Assembly (NCBI GenBank): GCA_028284565.1
Contig: JANQRM010000426.1
Location: 1 to 59,357 of the forward strand
Source: Anaerolineae bacterium
GTDB taxonomy: Bacteria > Chloroflexota > Anaerolineae > Aggregatilineales > Phototrophicaceae
Reading direction: 5' to 3'
Length of the DNA stretch: 59,357 nt
The position numbers and the translations under genes are program-made. Positions 9,131-18,202 of this stretch are shown here, in pieces (within the stretch, counting starts at the first letter, position 1; each line of letters opens with the position of its first letter). The notes beneath the pieces were generated by a model. The model was not told where the DNA came from, searched no databases, and was given only the letters and a program-made list of their open reading frames with translations.

Positions 9131-10009
9131 TTTCACCATTAGCGTGTCCGGCTTGAGCTTGCGCGTCTGCCAGTGTCCCGCCAGTGGCAAGGTCTTCTGT
9201 GATATGCGTTCTCCGTAGATCGTGTGGCTTCAAGTCGCCTATGCCCGCAACTTCGGCGGTTCTGGCAACCACTCGTAATACGGTGTTTGTGACCGTGGGT
9301 TTATCCTCAGCAAATGCTGGCGTTCTGCTACGGGTCATCCCACCAAAGACAAATTCATGGTTTCCCATCGCATCCCGTAGGTTCTGCAATGCTTCTCGGG
9401 TTTTGCTTGTATTGTCCAGTATGGCAACGGTGCGTTCTTTGTCGCCTTTCCCATGCCGAACCGTGATCGCGTGACGTTCAACGTCCATATCATCCCAACG
9501 CAAGGCAACCAACTCAGACCAACGCAAGCCAGTAAACAGTAGCAAACGTATCATAGCATGATTCCGCAACCCTAGCGGGCTAGTATCTCGTTCCCACACC
9601 GACAATAATTTCGTGGCATCTGCGGGGGATAGGGCGCGTTTCTAACGTGGTTTGGATTTTGTGCTAGGCTCATTCCCTTTCACCTTCAAAAAATGCTTAA
9701 TCGCCTGATAGTGGCGTTCTAAAGTTTCATCACCTGACAATGCCAAGAGTTGGGCAAGTTTCCGCATATGGGATAGGCGGCTCTGGCGCGTGGTTTTGCC
9801 AATGTCCCGCCGTGAATAAATGCTGACAGCGTTTCCAGTGTGACGGCTAACGGATTCAGGTTGTGTTGCTCACAGAATGCCAACCATGCGTCATAGGTGC
9901 ATTGATACACCCGTTGGCTGGTATGGGAAAGCGTCTGGGAGATAATGCCGATGGCTTGTTCAACGGTGGCAAGGGCTTGGCTGGTCGTCAGGGTTTGTGG
10001 GTTACTCAC
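9060..10009 (-). pseudogene. Tyrosine recombinase/integrase, broken by a frameshift and a nonsense codon
   Basis: The N-terminal piece starts at the ATG at 10009 (SAM-like core-binding domain, AWLAFCEQHNLNP). Near 9803-9810 the frame must shift to continue as IGKTTRQSRLSHMRKLAQL. It then runs into an in-frame TAG at 9642-9644, right before KRALSPADATKLL. The catalytic domain is otherwise complete: Arg in FTGLRWSELVALRW, HDLRR, His in QAGHANGETT and Tyr in LHYAQ. A full-length protein would be about 315 residues. Neither fragment should be active. Its last ~70 bp are duplicated at 1053-1122. Confidence 0.85.
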
Positions 10010-10037
10010 GATAATGTCGTCATGGTTCTGGAAACTT

Positions 10038-10075
10038 CTTATATGTGCGAAAAACTTATTTTACATACATATAAG
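10038..10075. repeat. Inverted repeat upstream of the integrase pseudogene
   Basis: Perfect 9-bp arms, CTTATATGT and ACATATAAG, are separated by 20 AT-rich bases. They lie about 30 bases upstream of the integrase start codon. It could be an operator, a recombinase arm site or a hairpin. Nothing else recognisable is seen in the 312 bases between the integrase and the kinase gene. Confidence 0.4.
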
Positions 10076-10321
10076 ACCCTCAATATTAGGACTTGTCAAA
10101 GCAGGGGCATCGAAACTTTTTTTCCAGACATGTCTTTGATTTGAAGAAATCGTCATGAAGATAATTCACTGAGAGCTACTGTTTTTTACGTATTACTATC
10201 GATTGATTACAAATATAAGCCAACTATTCTTCAAAGGGGGAGTAAAAAGTTAGTAATTTGCTCAGATTGTGCGACTTCTTGGTTACACTTGAGGGGAAGC
10301 CAATGGAGCAAAGCACATCAC

Positions 10322-13300
10322 ATGGACGATTTAGCTGGAAAACACATCAAAGGTTACGAGCTCAAAGAACGGATTGCGGCAGGTGGTTTTGGTGCTGTCT
10401 ATCGTGCATATCAGCCGACGATCGGACGTGAGGTCGCGGTTAAAGTCATCTTACCCGGTCTAGCGAACAAACCCGATTTCATTCGTCGCTTCGAAGCCGA
10501 AGCTCAACTCATCGCCCGATTAGAAAACCCTCATATTGTGCCCTTACATGATTATTGGCGAGACCCAGATGGTGCGTATCTCGTCATGCGCTATTTACGA
10601 GGGGGTAGCCTGCAAGATTATCTTCAGACAAAGGGAGCCTATCAAGTTGAAGAAGCTTTCCATCTCTTCTCCCAAGTGGCACAGGGCTTGCATGTGGCTC
10701 ATCGTAATCACGTGGTGCATCGAGATATTAAGCCCGGAAACATCCTCTTAGATGAAGATGGTAATGGCTATCTAGCTGATTTTGGCATCGCCAAAGATCA
10801 CACAACGACGAACAATATTACGGAGCAAGATAGCTTTATTGGCTCACCCGAATATTTATCACCCGAACAAGCTCGAAGCGGCGCTATCACCCCACAAACC
10901 GATATTTATAGTCTTGGTGTCGTACTCTACGAGATGTTAACAGGTGAGCACCCTTTTCCAAATTTAGAGAAGATTGAAATTATCTTCAAACACCTCAACG
11001 ATCCACTTCCCGAAATTCCCACACTGGATGAAAGAATCCGTGACGGAATCAATACTGTCATCCGTAAAGCCACCGCCAAGGATCCCGCTGAACGGTTCCG
11101 CGATGTTCTTGAAATGGTCCAAGTGTTTCGACAAGCAGCACAATTGGATATTACACCTACCACCAATCTAGTCGAATTATTGACTCCCCGTGAACAAGAG
11201 GTGATGCAACTCATTATTGGTGGCAAGAGCAATCGCGAGATAGCGGATATTCTCGTGTTGACTGAGGGAACTGTAAAGCAATACATCAAGGCAATTTACC
11301 GCAAACTCAAAGTACGCAGTCGAGTGCAAGCCATTGCTCGTGCCCGCGACCTAAACTTTGTGATCCAAAAACCCAAAACGTCCAGCACGCTACCAACAGG
11401 AAACTTACCTGAACCAGAAAATCCGTATAAGGGACTACGTGCCTTTCAATCCGCTGACGCTCAAGACTATTTCGGTCGAGAAAAACTCATTCAAAAAGTT
11501 CTGAATCGCTTGCAAGAAAAAGATGAATTTCAACGCTTTCTTGCCTTGGTGGGGCCGTCGGGCAGTGGCAAATCCAGTCTGGCAAAAGCAGGGGTTATTC
11601 CAGCGTTGTGGCGTGGGGATATTCCCGGATCCGACAAGTGGTATATCGTTGAGATGCTTCCCGGCGCACACACTCTCGACGAACTAGAAGTGTCACTGTT
11701 TCAGGTTACAGCAGATAAGGGAATGAACCTGCGAGAGCAACTGGAACGAGACCGGCGTGGTTTGGTTCGTGTTGCTAATATGATCCTGCCAGATGATAGT
11801 AGTGAACTGTTGCTCGTGATTGACCAGTTTGAAGAGGTTTTTACACTACTTGAAGATGAAACGGAGCGGCTCCAATTTCTAAACCTAATACAAGAAGCTG
11901 TAACGGATACACGCAGTCGGGTGCGAGTACTGGTGACACTTCGTGCTGATTACTATGATCGACCGCTCCATTACGCAGAGTTTGGTGAACTCATCCGCAG
12001 TCGGGTTGAGACCGTCTTGCCCCTAAGTGCGGAAGAATTAGAGCGAGCAGTAAGTGCCCCTGCAATCCGTGAGGGGGTGCAGTTTGAAGAGGGCTTGGTG
12101 AGTCGAATCGTGAGTGATGTCCATTACGAGCCGGGGGCGTTGCCGCTCATGCAATATGCGCTGACGGAGTTGTTCGAATATCGGGATGGGCGAAGAATGA
12201 CATTGGAAGCCTATGCGTCCATTGGCGGGACAGGTGGTGCCCTCGCTAAGCGCGCCGATGAAATCTACCTCGAAACAGACGAAACGACTCAAGAACTAAT
12301 CCGACAATTATTCCTGCGCTTGGTAACTCTTGGAGAGGGAGCGGAAGATACTCGCCGGCGTGTCAATCGTTCTGAACTCATGCATGTTACATCCGAACAA
12401 GACATCGTGAACGAAATCATTGACCTCTATGCCTCGTCGCGTCTCATATCTCTTGATCATGACCCAGCAACGCGCCAACCCACAGTTGAAGTTGCTCATG
12501 AGGCGATTCTCCGTGAGTGGGATAGATTACGTCAGTGGCTTAACGAGTCGCGTGATGAAATTCGTCTTCAACGACAACTGGCACGGATGGCAGAAGATTG
12601 GCGTAATTCCCAAGAAGACCCAAGCTATCTTGCTCATGGTTCACGTTTAGAACAATTTGAGGAATGGGCAACAAGTACACCTCTTGCGTTGACTCCCGAA
12701 GAAGAACGTTTCTTACAGGCGAGTATTAAAGATTATCAACATCGTCTAACACTTGAAAAGGTAAGAAAAGAACGTGAAACCGCACTCGAACAACGTGCTT
12801 TCAGTCGCCTTCAGGCACTGGTGGGTGTCTTGTTTGTGGGTGTTGTCATTGCAACTGGCCTCACAATCTTTGCCTTTAATCAAAGCATGGTAGCTCAGAC
12901 TGAACGCGATAATGCACAGGCAAATTTCGTCCGTGCAGAACGGATTCGGCTCGCATCACAAGCTCAAATCGTCCTCGACCAAGGCGAAGATGTACGGGTT
13001 CCAGCTTTGTTAGCGATTCGTTCCTTGGCACTAGGTTATTCACCAGAGGCCGATACAGCGTTATTGTCAGCAGTCAGTCGAGGATTCTCTCGGCAAGTTT
13101 ATACAGGTCATACAGACACCGTGATGTCAGCAACCTTCTCACCAGATAACACTAATATCTTGACGACCTCAGTGGATGGAACGGCTCGCTTGTGGGATGC
13201 CATGAGTGCCGAGTTACTTCAGCAATTCACCGGACATAACGGTATGGTCAACAATGCTGTTTTCTTACCTGATGGTGAACATATTCTGACCAATGGAACC

Positions 13301-14977
13301 GATGGGACTGTGCGTCAATGGAAGATTGCCACCGGGGAGGAAGTCCATCGCTTACCTGATCATGATAGTGCTGTCTGGGCACTTGCCCTCTCGCCCGATG
13401 GACAATTTCTTCTGACGAGCGATGAAAGTGGCTCCGCCTATCTTTGGGAGGTGGAGACTGCCGAACTCATTCGTGTTTTCACTGGACACAATGATGTTGT
13501 CAATCGAGCCGTTTTTTCACCTGATAGTCTGACGATCGCCACTGGCAGTTATGACCGAACAGCACGTGTGTGGGATATTGATACTGGCGAAGAAATACAA
13601 CGGTTTGAAGGACATGCGGGTTGTGCATGTGTAGTGGAGTTTTCACCATCAGGTGAATATCTCGTCACAGGAAGTACAGATACGACTGTCCGTTTGTGGA
13701 ATGTAGAGACGGGTGAGGAATTACAACGCTTTGTTGGACATACCGCGCTTATTTTCGAGGTGACTTTTTCTCCAGATGGTAGCATCGTCGCATCAAGCAG
13801 TTCAGATCATAGCGTCCGACTTTGGGATGTGGATTCGGGAGACGAATTACGACAGCTACTTGGGCATACGTCGGTAGCAACCTCAGTTAATTTCTCCACC
13901 GATGGTAGGTTTGCGGTAAGTAGTAGTGGCGACAATACTGCCCGCTTATGGGATGTGGAGTACGAAGGCGAACCTCGAACCTTTACTCATCCACTGGCTA
14001 CAACCTCACCTCATTCGTTCACAGTACTCATGGCAATGTTATCTGCCGACGGAGAAACAATCATCACTGGCAACGCCGCAGGCGAGGTTCAGTTCTGGGA
14101 TATTGTCACAGGGCAAGTCATACACGAACTGCTGACCGAAAATGACGGACTAATTGCCGATATTGCTATTTCACCTGACGGGAAATACGTGGTGACACCA
14201 GGTGGCAATGATGGGATTGCTCGCTTATGGGATGTCCAAACAGGTGATGAATTACAGACCTATCACGGACACATGATGCCGATAGGTGCTGTTGAATTTT
14301 CCAATGATGGAGAATGGATCCTGACAGGAAGCAGTGACGGAACTGCTCGGCTGTGGGAGACTCATTCAGGCGATCTGCTTCTTGAATTCGTTGGTCACAA
14401 TGGACCTGTACGTTCCCTTGCCTTTTCCCCAGACAATCAACAAATAGCCACTGGTAGCCAAGATACGACAGCCCGGCTTTGGGATACCAACAATGGCACA
14501 ATGATACAGCAATTTGATGGTCACATCGGTGAAGTTCGTAGCATCATTTTTTCACCTGACGGACAGTATATCTTGACAGGTAGTGAAGACAATACAGCTC
14601 GCTTGTGGGATAAGCAATCTGGTGTTGAGATCATCACTTTGAGCGGTCACTCTCTGCCTATACGTGCACTTGCCTTCTCATCCGATGGGAATTTGATTAT
14701 CACTGGCAGTGATGATGAAACAGCACGAGTTTGGCATGTTGAGACTGGCGAGGTGATCAGGCAATTCATTGGTCACAGCTCACCTCTTCGCTCGGTTACG
14801 TTTTCTGATGATAACCAATTCGTGATTGTTGGCAACATAGAACAAGCCTATCTCTGGCGGCTCAATCTGGATGATGTGATTGAACTCGCCTGTTCCCGCT
14901 TGTCCGCGGACTTCAATCCAAATGAACGCGCCACTTACGGCATTGTAGATGAGGAGGATATTTGTACAAATCGTTAA
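10322..14977 (+). CDS. Ser/Thr kinase - LuxR HTH - nSTAND1 NTPase - WD40 multidomain protein
   Basis: 1551 residues from the ATG at 10322; a TTG at 10289 is in frame upstream. The domains in order are as follows. (a) A Hanks-type kinase, residues ~10-270, with ATP-binding loop AAGGFGAVY, Lys41 in VAVKV, HRDIKPGNIL and DFGIAK. (b) A LuxR/GerE HTH, ~286-343 (LTPREQEVMQLI...GTVKQYIKAIYRKL). (c) An nSTAND1 NTPase starting NPYKGLRAFQ (~366), with P-loop GPSGSGKSS (~411) and Walker B LLVIDQFEEV (~497). (d) One membrane helix, ~832-855. (e) Fourteen WD40 repeats, ~927-1520, enough for two seven-bladed propellers. The HTH would thus be cytoplasmic and membrane-tethered, and the propellers probably extracytoplasmic. 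This suggests a sensor coupling ligand binding to phosphorylation or transcription; its targets are unknown. Confidence 0.93.
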   Translation: MDDLAGKHIKGYELKERIAAGGFGAVYRAYQPTIGREVAVKVILPGLANKPDFIRRFEAEAQLIARLENPHIVPLHDYWRDPDGAYLVMRYLRGGSLQDYLQTKGAYQVEEAFHLFSQVAQGLHVAHRNHVVHRDIKPGNILLDEDGNGYLADFGIAKDHTTTNNITEQDSFIGSPEYLSPEQARSGAITPQTDIYSLGVVLYEMLTGEHPFPNLEKIEIIFKHLNDPLPEIPTLDERIRDGINTVIRKATAKDPAERFRDVLEMVQVFRQAAQLDITPTTNLVELLTPREQEVMQLIIGGKSNREIADILVLTEGTVKQYIKAIYRKLKVRSRVQAIARARDLNFVIQKPKTSSTLPTGNLPEPENPYKGLRAFQSADAQDYFGREKLIQKVLNRLQEKDEFQRFLALVGPSGSGKSSLAKAGVIPALWRGDIPGSDKWYIVEMLPGAHTLDELEVSLFQVTADKGMNLREQLERDRRGLVRVANMILPDDSSELLLVIDQFEEVFTLLEDETERLQFLNLIQEAVTDTRSRVRVLVTLRADYYDRPLHYAEFGELIRSRVETVLPLSAEELERAVSAPAIREGVQFEEGLVSRIVSDVHYEPGALPLMQYALTELFEYRDGRRMTLEAYASIGGTGGALAKRADEIYLETDETTQELIRQLFLRLVTLGEGAEDTRRRVNRSELMHVTSEQDIVNEIIDLYASSRLISLDHDPATRQPTVEVAHEAILREWDRLRQWLNESRDEIRLQRQLARMAEDWRNSQEDPSYLAHGSRLEQFEEWATSTPLALTPEEERFLQASIKDYQHRLTLEKVRKERETALEQRAFSRLQALVGVLFVGVVIATGLTIFAFNQSMVAQTERDNAQANFVRAERIRLASQAQIVLDQGEDVRVPALLAIRSLALGYSPEADTALLSAVSRGFSRQVYTGHTDTVMSATFSPDNTNILTTSVDGTARLWDAMSAELLQQFTGHNGMVNNAVFLPDGEHILTNGTDGTVRQWKIATGEEVHRLPDHDSAVWALALSPDGQFLLTSDESGSAYLWEVETAELIRVFTGHNDVVNRAVFSPDSLTIATGSYDRTARVWDIDTGEEIQRFEGHAGCACVVEFSPSGEYLVTGSTDTTVRLWNVETGEELQRFVGHTALIFEVTFSPDGSIVASSSSDHSVRLWDVDSGDELRQLLGHTSVATSVNFSTDGRFAVSSSGDNTARLWDVEYEGEPRTFTHPLATTSPHSFTVLMAMLSADGETIITGNAAGEVQFWDIVTGQVIHELLTENDGLIADIAISPDGKYVVTPGGNDGIARLWDVQTGDELQTYHGHMMPIGAVEFSNDGEWILTGSSDGTARLWETHSGDLLLEFVGHNGPVRSLAFSPDNQQIATGSQDTTARLWDTNNGTMIQQFDGHIGEVRSIIFSPDGQYILTGSEDNTARLWDKQSGVEIITLSGHSLPIRALAFSSDGNLIITGSDDETARVWHVETGEVIRQFIGHSSPLRSVTFSDDNQFVIVGNIEQAYLWRLNLDDVIELACSRLSADFNPNERATYGIVDEEDICTNR

Positions 14978-15019
14978 AGCAAGAAGCAACACGCCTTGTA
15001 TGATCTTGGAGGAAAAATC

Positions 15020-15679
15020 ATGAACAACCTAGCAAAATACCCTATACGAATTATAGCAATTGGGTTAGCGATGCTCGCATTGGCGATGCCACTGGTGGCT
15101 CAACTTGACGCACCGATTACCACCGTTTTGCCCGTTTTCAGGTGGACAGGCGATGATACAGCAATTGAAGGTGCAGAAGCGGTTCTGATCCGAATGGAAC
15201 ATGGTATCTCTATGTCATTTGAGACATTCGAACTTGAGCCAGGTGAAATCTACACCGCATGGTGGGTAATCTTCAATAATCCGGAAAACTGCTCCGATGC
15301 GGATTGTCTCCTCGACGATATTTTCTTGATGGATGGTGACGAATTCATGCTTGATCATAATGGTCGTCGGCAACCGAATCGTATGCAAAGAGATACTGCG
15401 CAAATCACGCAAATGCGTGCCACCAGCGCAGTTGCTGATGACAATGGTTATGCGATGTTTCGAGCCCATTTGCCTGTTGGAGATACGTCCGATTATGTCG
15501 ATTTTGGACCCGGTTTAATTGATCCGATGGCTGCTGAGATTCACGTAGTATTGCGTACCCATGGGCAACCTGATCCTGAACATTTATGGGACCAGCATTT
15601 TACAGCTTGGGGAGGATGCCCAGACCCAGATAATCGAGAACCATGCAAGAATGTTCAATTTGCAACATTTAAACCATAA
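15020..15679 (+). CDS. Secreted protein of unknown function
   Basis: 219 residues from the ATG at 15020, with GGAGGA eight bases upstream. An N-terminal signal peptide (IIAIGLAMLALAMPLVAQ) is cleaved after VAQ. The mature part has paired cysteines (ENCSDADC) and a C-terminal His/Gly-rich stretch (DQHFTAWGGCPDPDN). The segment AEIHVVLRTHGQPDPEHL recalls a family of small exported proteins with no assigned role. It follows the kinase/WD40 gene by 42 bases on the same strand, so the two may be co-expressed. That would make it a candidate extracytoplasmic partner, which is inference only. Confidence 0.75.
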   Translation: MNNLAKYPIRIIAIGLAMLALAMPLVAQLDAPITTVLPVFRWTGDDTAIEGAEAVLIRMEHGISMSFETFELEPGEIYTAWWVIFNNPENCSDADCLLDDIFLMDGDEFMLDHNGRRQPNRMQRDTAQITQMRATSAVADDNGYAMFRAHLPVGDTSDYVDFGPGLIDPMAAEIHVVLRTHGQPDPEHLWDQHFTAWGGCPDPDNREPCKNVQFATFKP

Positions 15680-15720
15680 GTTGAGAGAAATTCAAATAGG
15701 GGAGACAAACTAATCTACTT

Positions 15721-15749
15721 AGCCGGGAAAATACTTTTCTGGCTTTTTT
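15721..15749 (+). terminator. Rho-independent terminator after the secreted-protein gene
   Basis: AGCC-GGGAAAA pairs with TTTTC-TGGCT around a short loop, and a T6 run follows. It lies 42 bases past the stop at 15679. Confidence 0.7.
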
Positions 15750-15873
15750 ACTAGTTACATACATATAATATACCACAGAATAGGGCAGTTGAATCAGGTA
15801 AATGTGCGTGGCTAGAACAAGAAGTACAATCGTTGCGAGCGAAAGTCTAACACGAGAGAAAAGCAAGAGACTA

Positions 15874-16265
15874 CTATGTATTGGACACAATATGTAGAAT
15901 GGATTTCTCCCGCAAATATCGTAGCTTATCTACATCCGTTTTTATCTTTTGACGGGCTTCCTCTGGAAGTTCATAATCTAACTGTTTACGGAGTTCGACC
16001 TCTTTGAGAATATCGTCAATAGTTGCTAGTCGCCCTAAAGGCTTCAACTTCACGCTGATCGTATGGGATTGGATTCTGCACTTTCCTTAGAGCCTTCACC
16101 TTCAAGTGATAGTATAGTGACTGAAATTTTACCTCCACTCTTTTTCTCGATTGTCGCAGATAGCGAAAGATTAATTTCGTCTATGTAAAATAGTGCATCA
16201 CTTGTAGCCTCTGGTGTCAGTTCAGCCTTTACATACTCAATTAAGTCTTTGAGTTCAACACTCAT
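15874..16265 (-). pseudogene. Trypco2-like (trypsin-co-occurring domain 2) protein, interrupted by a -1 frameshift
   Basis: A well-placed start (ATG at 16265, AAGGAG upstream) opens a 71-codon frame: MSVELKDLIEYVKAEL, then INLSLSATIEKKSGGKISV and LEGEGSKESAES, ending at 16050. The domain's expected last strand (HTISVKLKPLG) lies in the -1 frame immediately after. That frame then continues as an acidic/basic helical tail (DDILKEVELRKQLDYEL) to a stop at 15874. Joining the two frames near 16075 restores a ~129-residue protein with the trypco2 pattern. Alternatives are two coupled genes (GTG start at 16053 overlapping TGA), programmed frameshifting or a sequencing error. Family assignment is from remembered consensus, so moderate. 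Confidence 0.55.
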
Positions 16266-16541
16266 ATCTTGCTCCTTTGATTGTAGAAGGTGCGTATCTC
16301 TCCGGTTAATATCGTTAGGTTGTAGAAGAGGATTACTCATTTTAGTGCCTAAATATCGGAATTTAATATTATTAGAGTGTAGCATGCACTATCTATCATA
16401 GTTCCAAAAAATCATTCCATCGTCCGTTCTATGGCGATTCCTAACAACTGAATAGACTGTCATTGTCAGCATAAAAAAGAGCAACGCGCCAACTTTGTCA
16501 CCCTATAAAAAGGGCAAATTGAAACAATTTAAAGTCTAAAA

Positions 16542-16562
16542 AGGCGAGCGTTGTCCCGCCTT
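16542..16562 (-). terminator. Terminator hairpin for the SorC-type regulator gene
   Basis: AGGCGGGAC...GCTCGCCT hairpin read on the minus strand, followed by a T run (AAAAA on the plus strand before 16542). It lies about 260 bases past the stop at 16820, so the call is tentative. The remaining ~500 bases between 16266 and 16819 show no gene. Confidence 0.45.
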
Positions 16563-16819
16563 GTGAAGGTATTTACAAGACATTTATCGCCTTAGAATTG
16601 TTTCCTGTAATGTACCGATACTGTCATGCTCCATTATGATCGCAAGGGTACTTGCGATCAATCTTCACCGACAATATCCAAACCGGACTTAAAACCAATG
16701 ATAAAATTATTAACACAATCCTGCAACGAACTACCGCGTAGCGTTTAATACAGTACTTGTATCACATTAACGAGGATTTCAAACTCTGTAAGAAGTCCTT
16801 GCTCTAATCCGGACAAACT

Positions 16820-17818
16820 TCAGGCATCTTTTAACTTTGTTGCTGTACTGTGATCAGTGATGAGCACATTAGCAAGTTTTTTCTCAAGAATGACCTGGAT
16901 GACTTTAGCATCGCGTTGACCAGTCCCCGCGACGAGAATGACTTTAGCACCCTCTTGCACCTTTCGAGCTAAATCATTGATGTTATAACCCGTTAAATGA
17001 AACGGAAAGTTAGGCACCGTATCATTGATACAGTCGCCCTTCCTATTAAAAAACCATAAATCAATGTTAAACTCCGGCTTGGAAGCTCGGATAGCTTTCA
17101 TCATATCTTTGCTAAATATCCTTTGGCTTTCTAATTTTCTTGAGAATGGAGCAAAATACTGGATCAGAAAAATGTTGGCTTCTTCATAAATTTTCTTCAG
17201 GACATCCCGCACAATTGGCAATTGTCGAGCAATATCCTGATCTGATTGGCTTTCGACAAACGCCGGAATTGGGAGCCAAGAGTATTTCGCAGAATATTTG
17301 GTTGCAATATCATATGCAATCAGCGAAGCATCACCCACATTCGCTTGCGCTCGGATAAAGCCTGACAACGGTAATACCTCTAATTTGTCAAGCTTTCGAG
17401 GCTCGAGATAACTGGCAACTTGACGCACAAACTGCCTGCCGCCTGAAACAGCCAATCGGCTGTCATTGTCTAATTCCTCGTCTAGATATTGTGCTGTTCG
17501 ATGGGCGATCGTTGGTATGACGCTGGGTAAAGGAACTCCTGCAGCATCAAGAAAAGTTGGAACCAAATCTACATGCTTCAAGTCATACTTTTCCTCAATA
17601 TCTCGTGCCAGTCTAGGCAGGCGCCTCGGCAATTCTTCAGGTTTAACAATGAACTCAACAATTCCATGTAGAGCCGCTCTCTTGAGTGCGGATGTTATGG
17701 TTCCATGAGCTACTCCCCACTTTTCTGCAATCGCCGAAATAGAAAGCTTTTTTATATAAGCATCATAGGCTATTTGACGCAGATTCTCACGATCGAACAT
17801 ATCCGGTTTTTTCGACAT
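16820..17818 (-). CDS. SorC/DeoR-type sugar-binding transcriptional regulator
   Basis: 332 residues from the ATG at 17818, chosen because GAGGAG lies seven bases upstream (a TTG is available at 17836). The N-terminal helix-turn-helix is ISAIAEKWGVAHGTITSALKR. The C-terminal effector domain ends with NDLARKVQEGAKVILVAGTG and LANVLITDHSTATKL, typical of the SorC sugar-phosphate-binding fold. Such regulators bind a phosphorylated sugar and control adjacent uptake or catabolic genes. Here the divergent neighbours are secreted proteins and not sugar genes, which is unusual. Confidence 0.85.
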   Translation of the reverse strand: MSKKPDMFDRENLRQIAYDAYIKKLSISAIAEKWGVAHGTITSALKRAALHGIVEFIVKPEELPRRLPRLARDIEEKYDLKHVDLVPTFLDAAGVPLPSVIPTIAHRTAQYLDEELDNDSRLAVSGGRQFVRQVASYLEPRKLDKLEVLPLSGFIRAQANVGDASLIAYDIATKYSAKYSWLPIPAFVESQSDQDIARQLPIVRDVLKKIYEEANIFLIQYFAPFSRKLESQRIFSKDMMKAIRASKPEFNIDLWFFNRKGDCINDTVPNFPFHLTGYNINDLARKVQEGAKVILVAGTGQRDAKVIQVILEKKLANVLITDHSTATKLKDA

Positions 17819-17934
17819 TTCGCTACTCCTCTTCAAATACTTTCGTGATTGTGTCGCTTTGTCTTTAGCTCATGTTGACACTTTCATATGTTAGGCAATC
17901 TCTTTAAACCACGGGCAATAAGTGTATCAAAAAT

Positions 17935-17965
17935 TGAAATGCTTATTTCAGGTGTTTCAAAATGA
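17935..17965. promoter_or_regulatory. Candidate operator cluster upstream of the SorC-type gene
   Basis: Two adjacent palindromes: TGAAAT-gctt-ATTTCA (17935-17950) and TTCA-aaa-TGAA (17955-17965). They lie 115-150 bases upstream of the SorC start, in the 384-base divergent region that also serves 18203-19609. They could be autoregulatory sites; no footprint-like consensus is known to me. Confidence 0.35.
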
Positions 17966-18202
17966 AGATCAAAGTTTAACAAAGTTTAGAATCTTGAACA
18001 AACTTTTAGTAGTTTAACATTTAGCAACTTATTTTTAGCTTTTTCAGAATGAAATCAAAAGTTTCAATTCGAAACCTAAAGTACCTCCTTTCAGTTATCC
18101 TTGTTCGTAACGCGAAATGTCATCCGGCCAGATATCTGTGCATCGACTGTAAGCATATTCAATCGTGCGTGGAAAAAAGATCGTTAGCAAAGGAGGTTTT
18201 TT

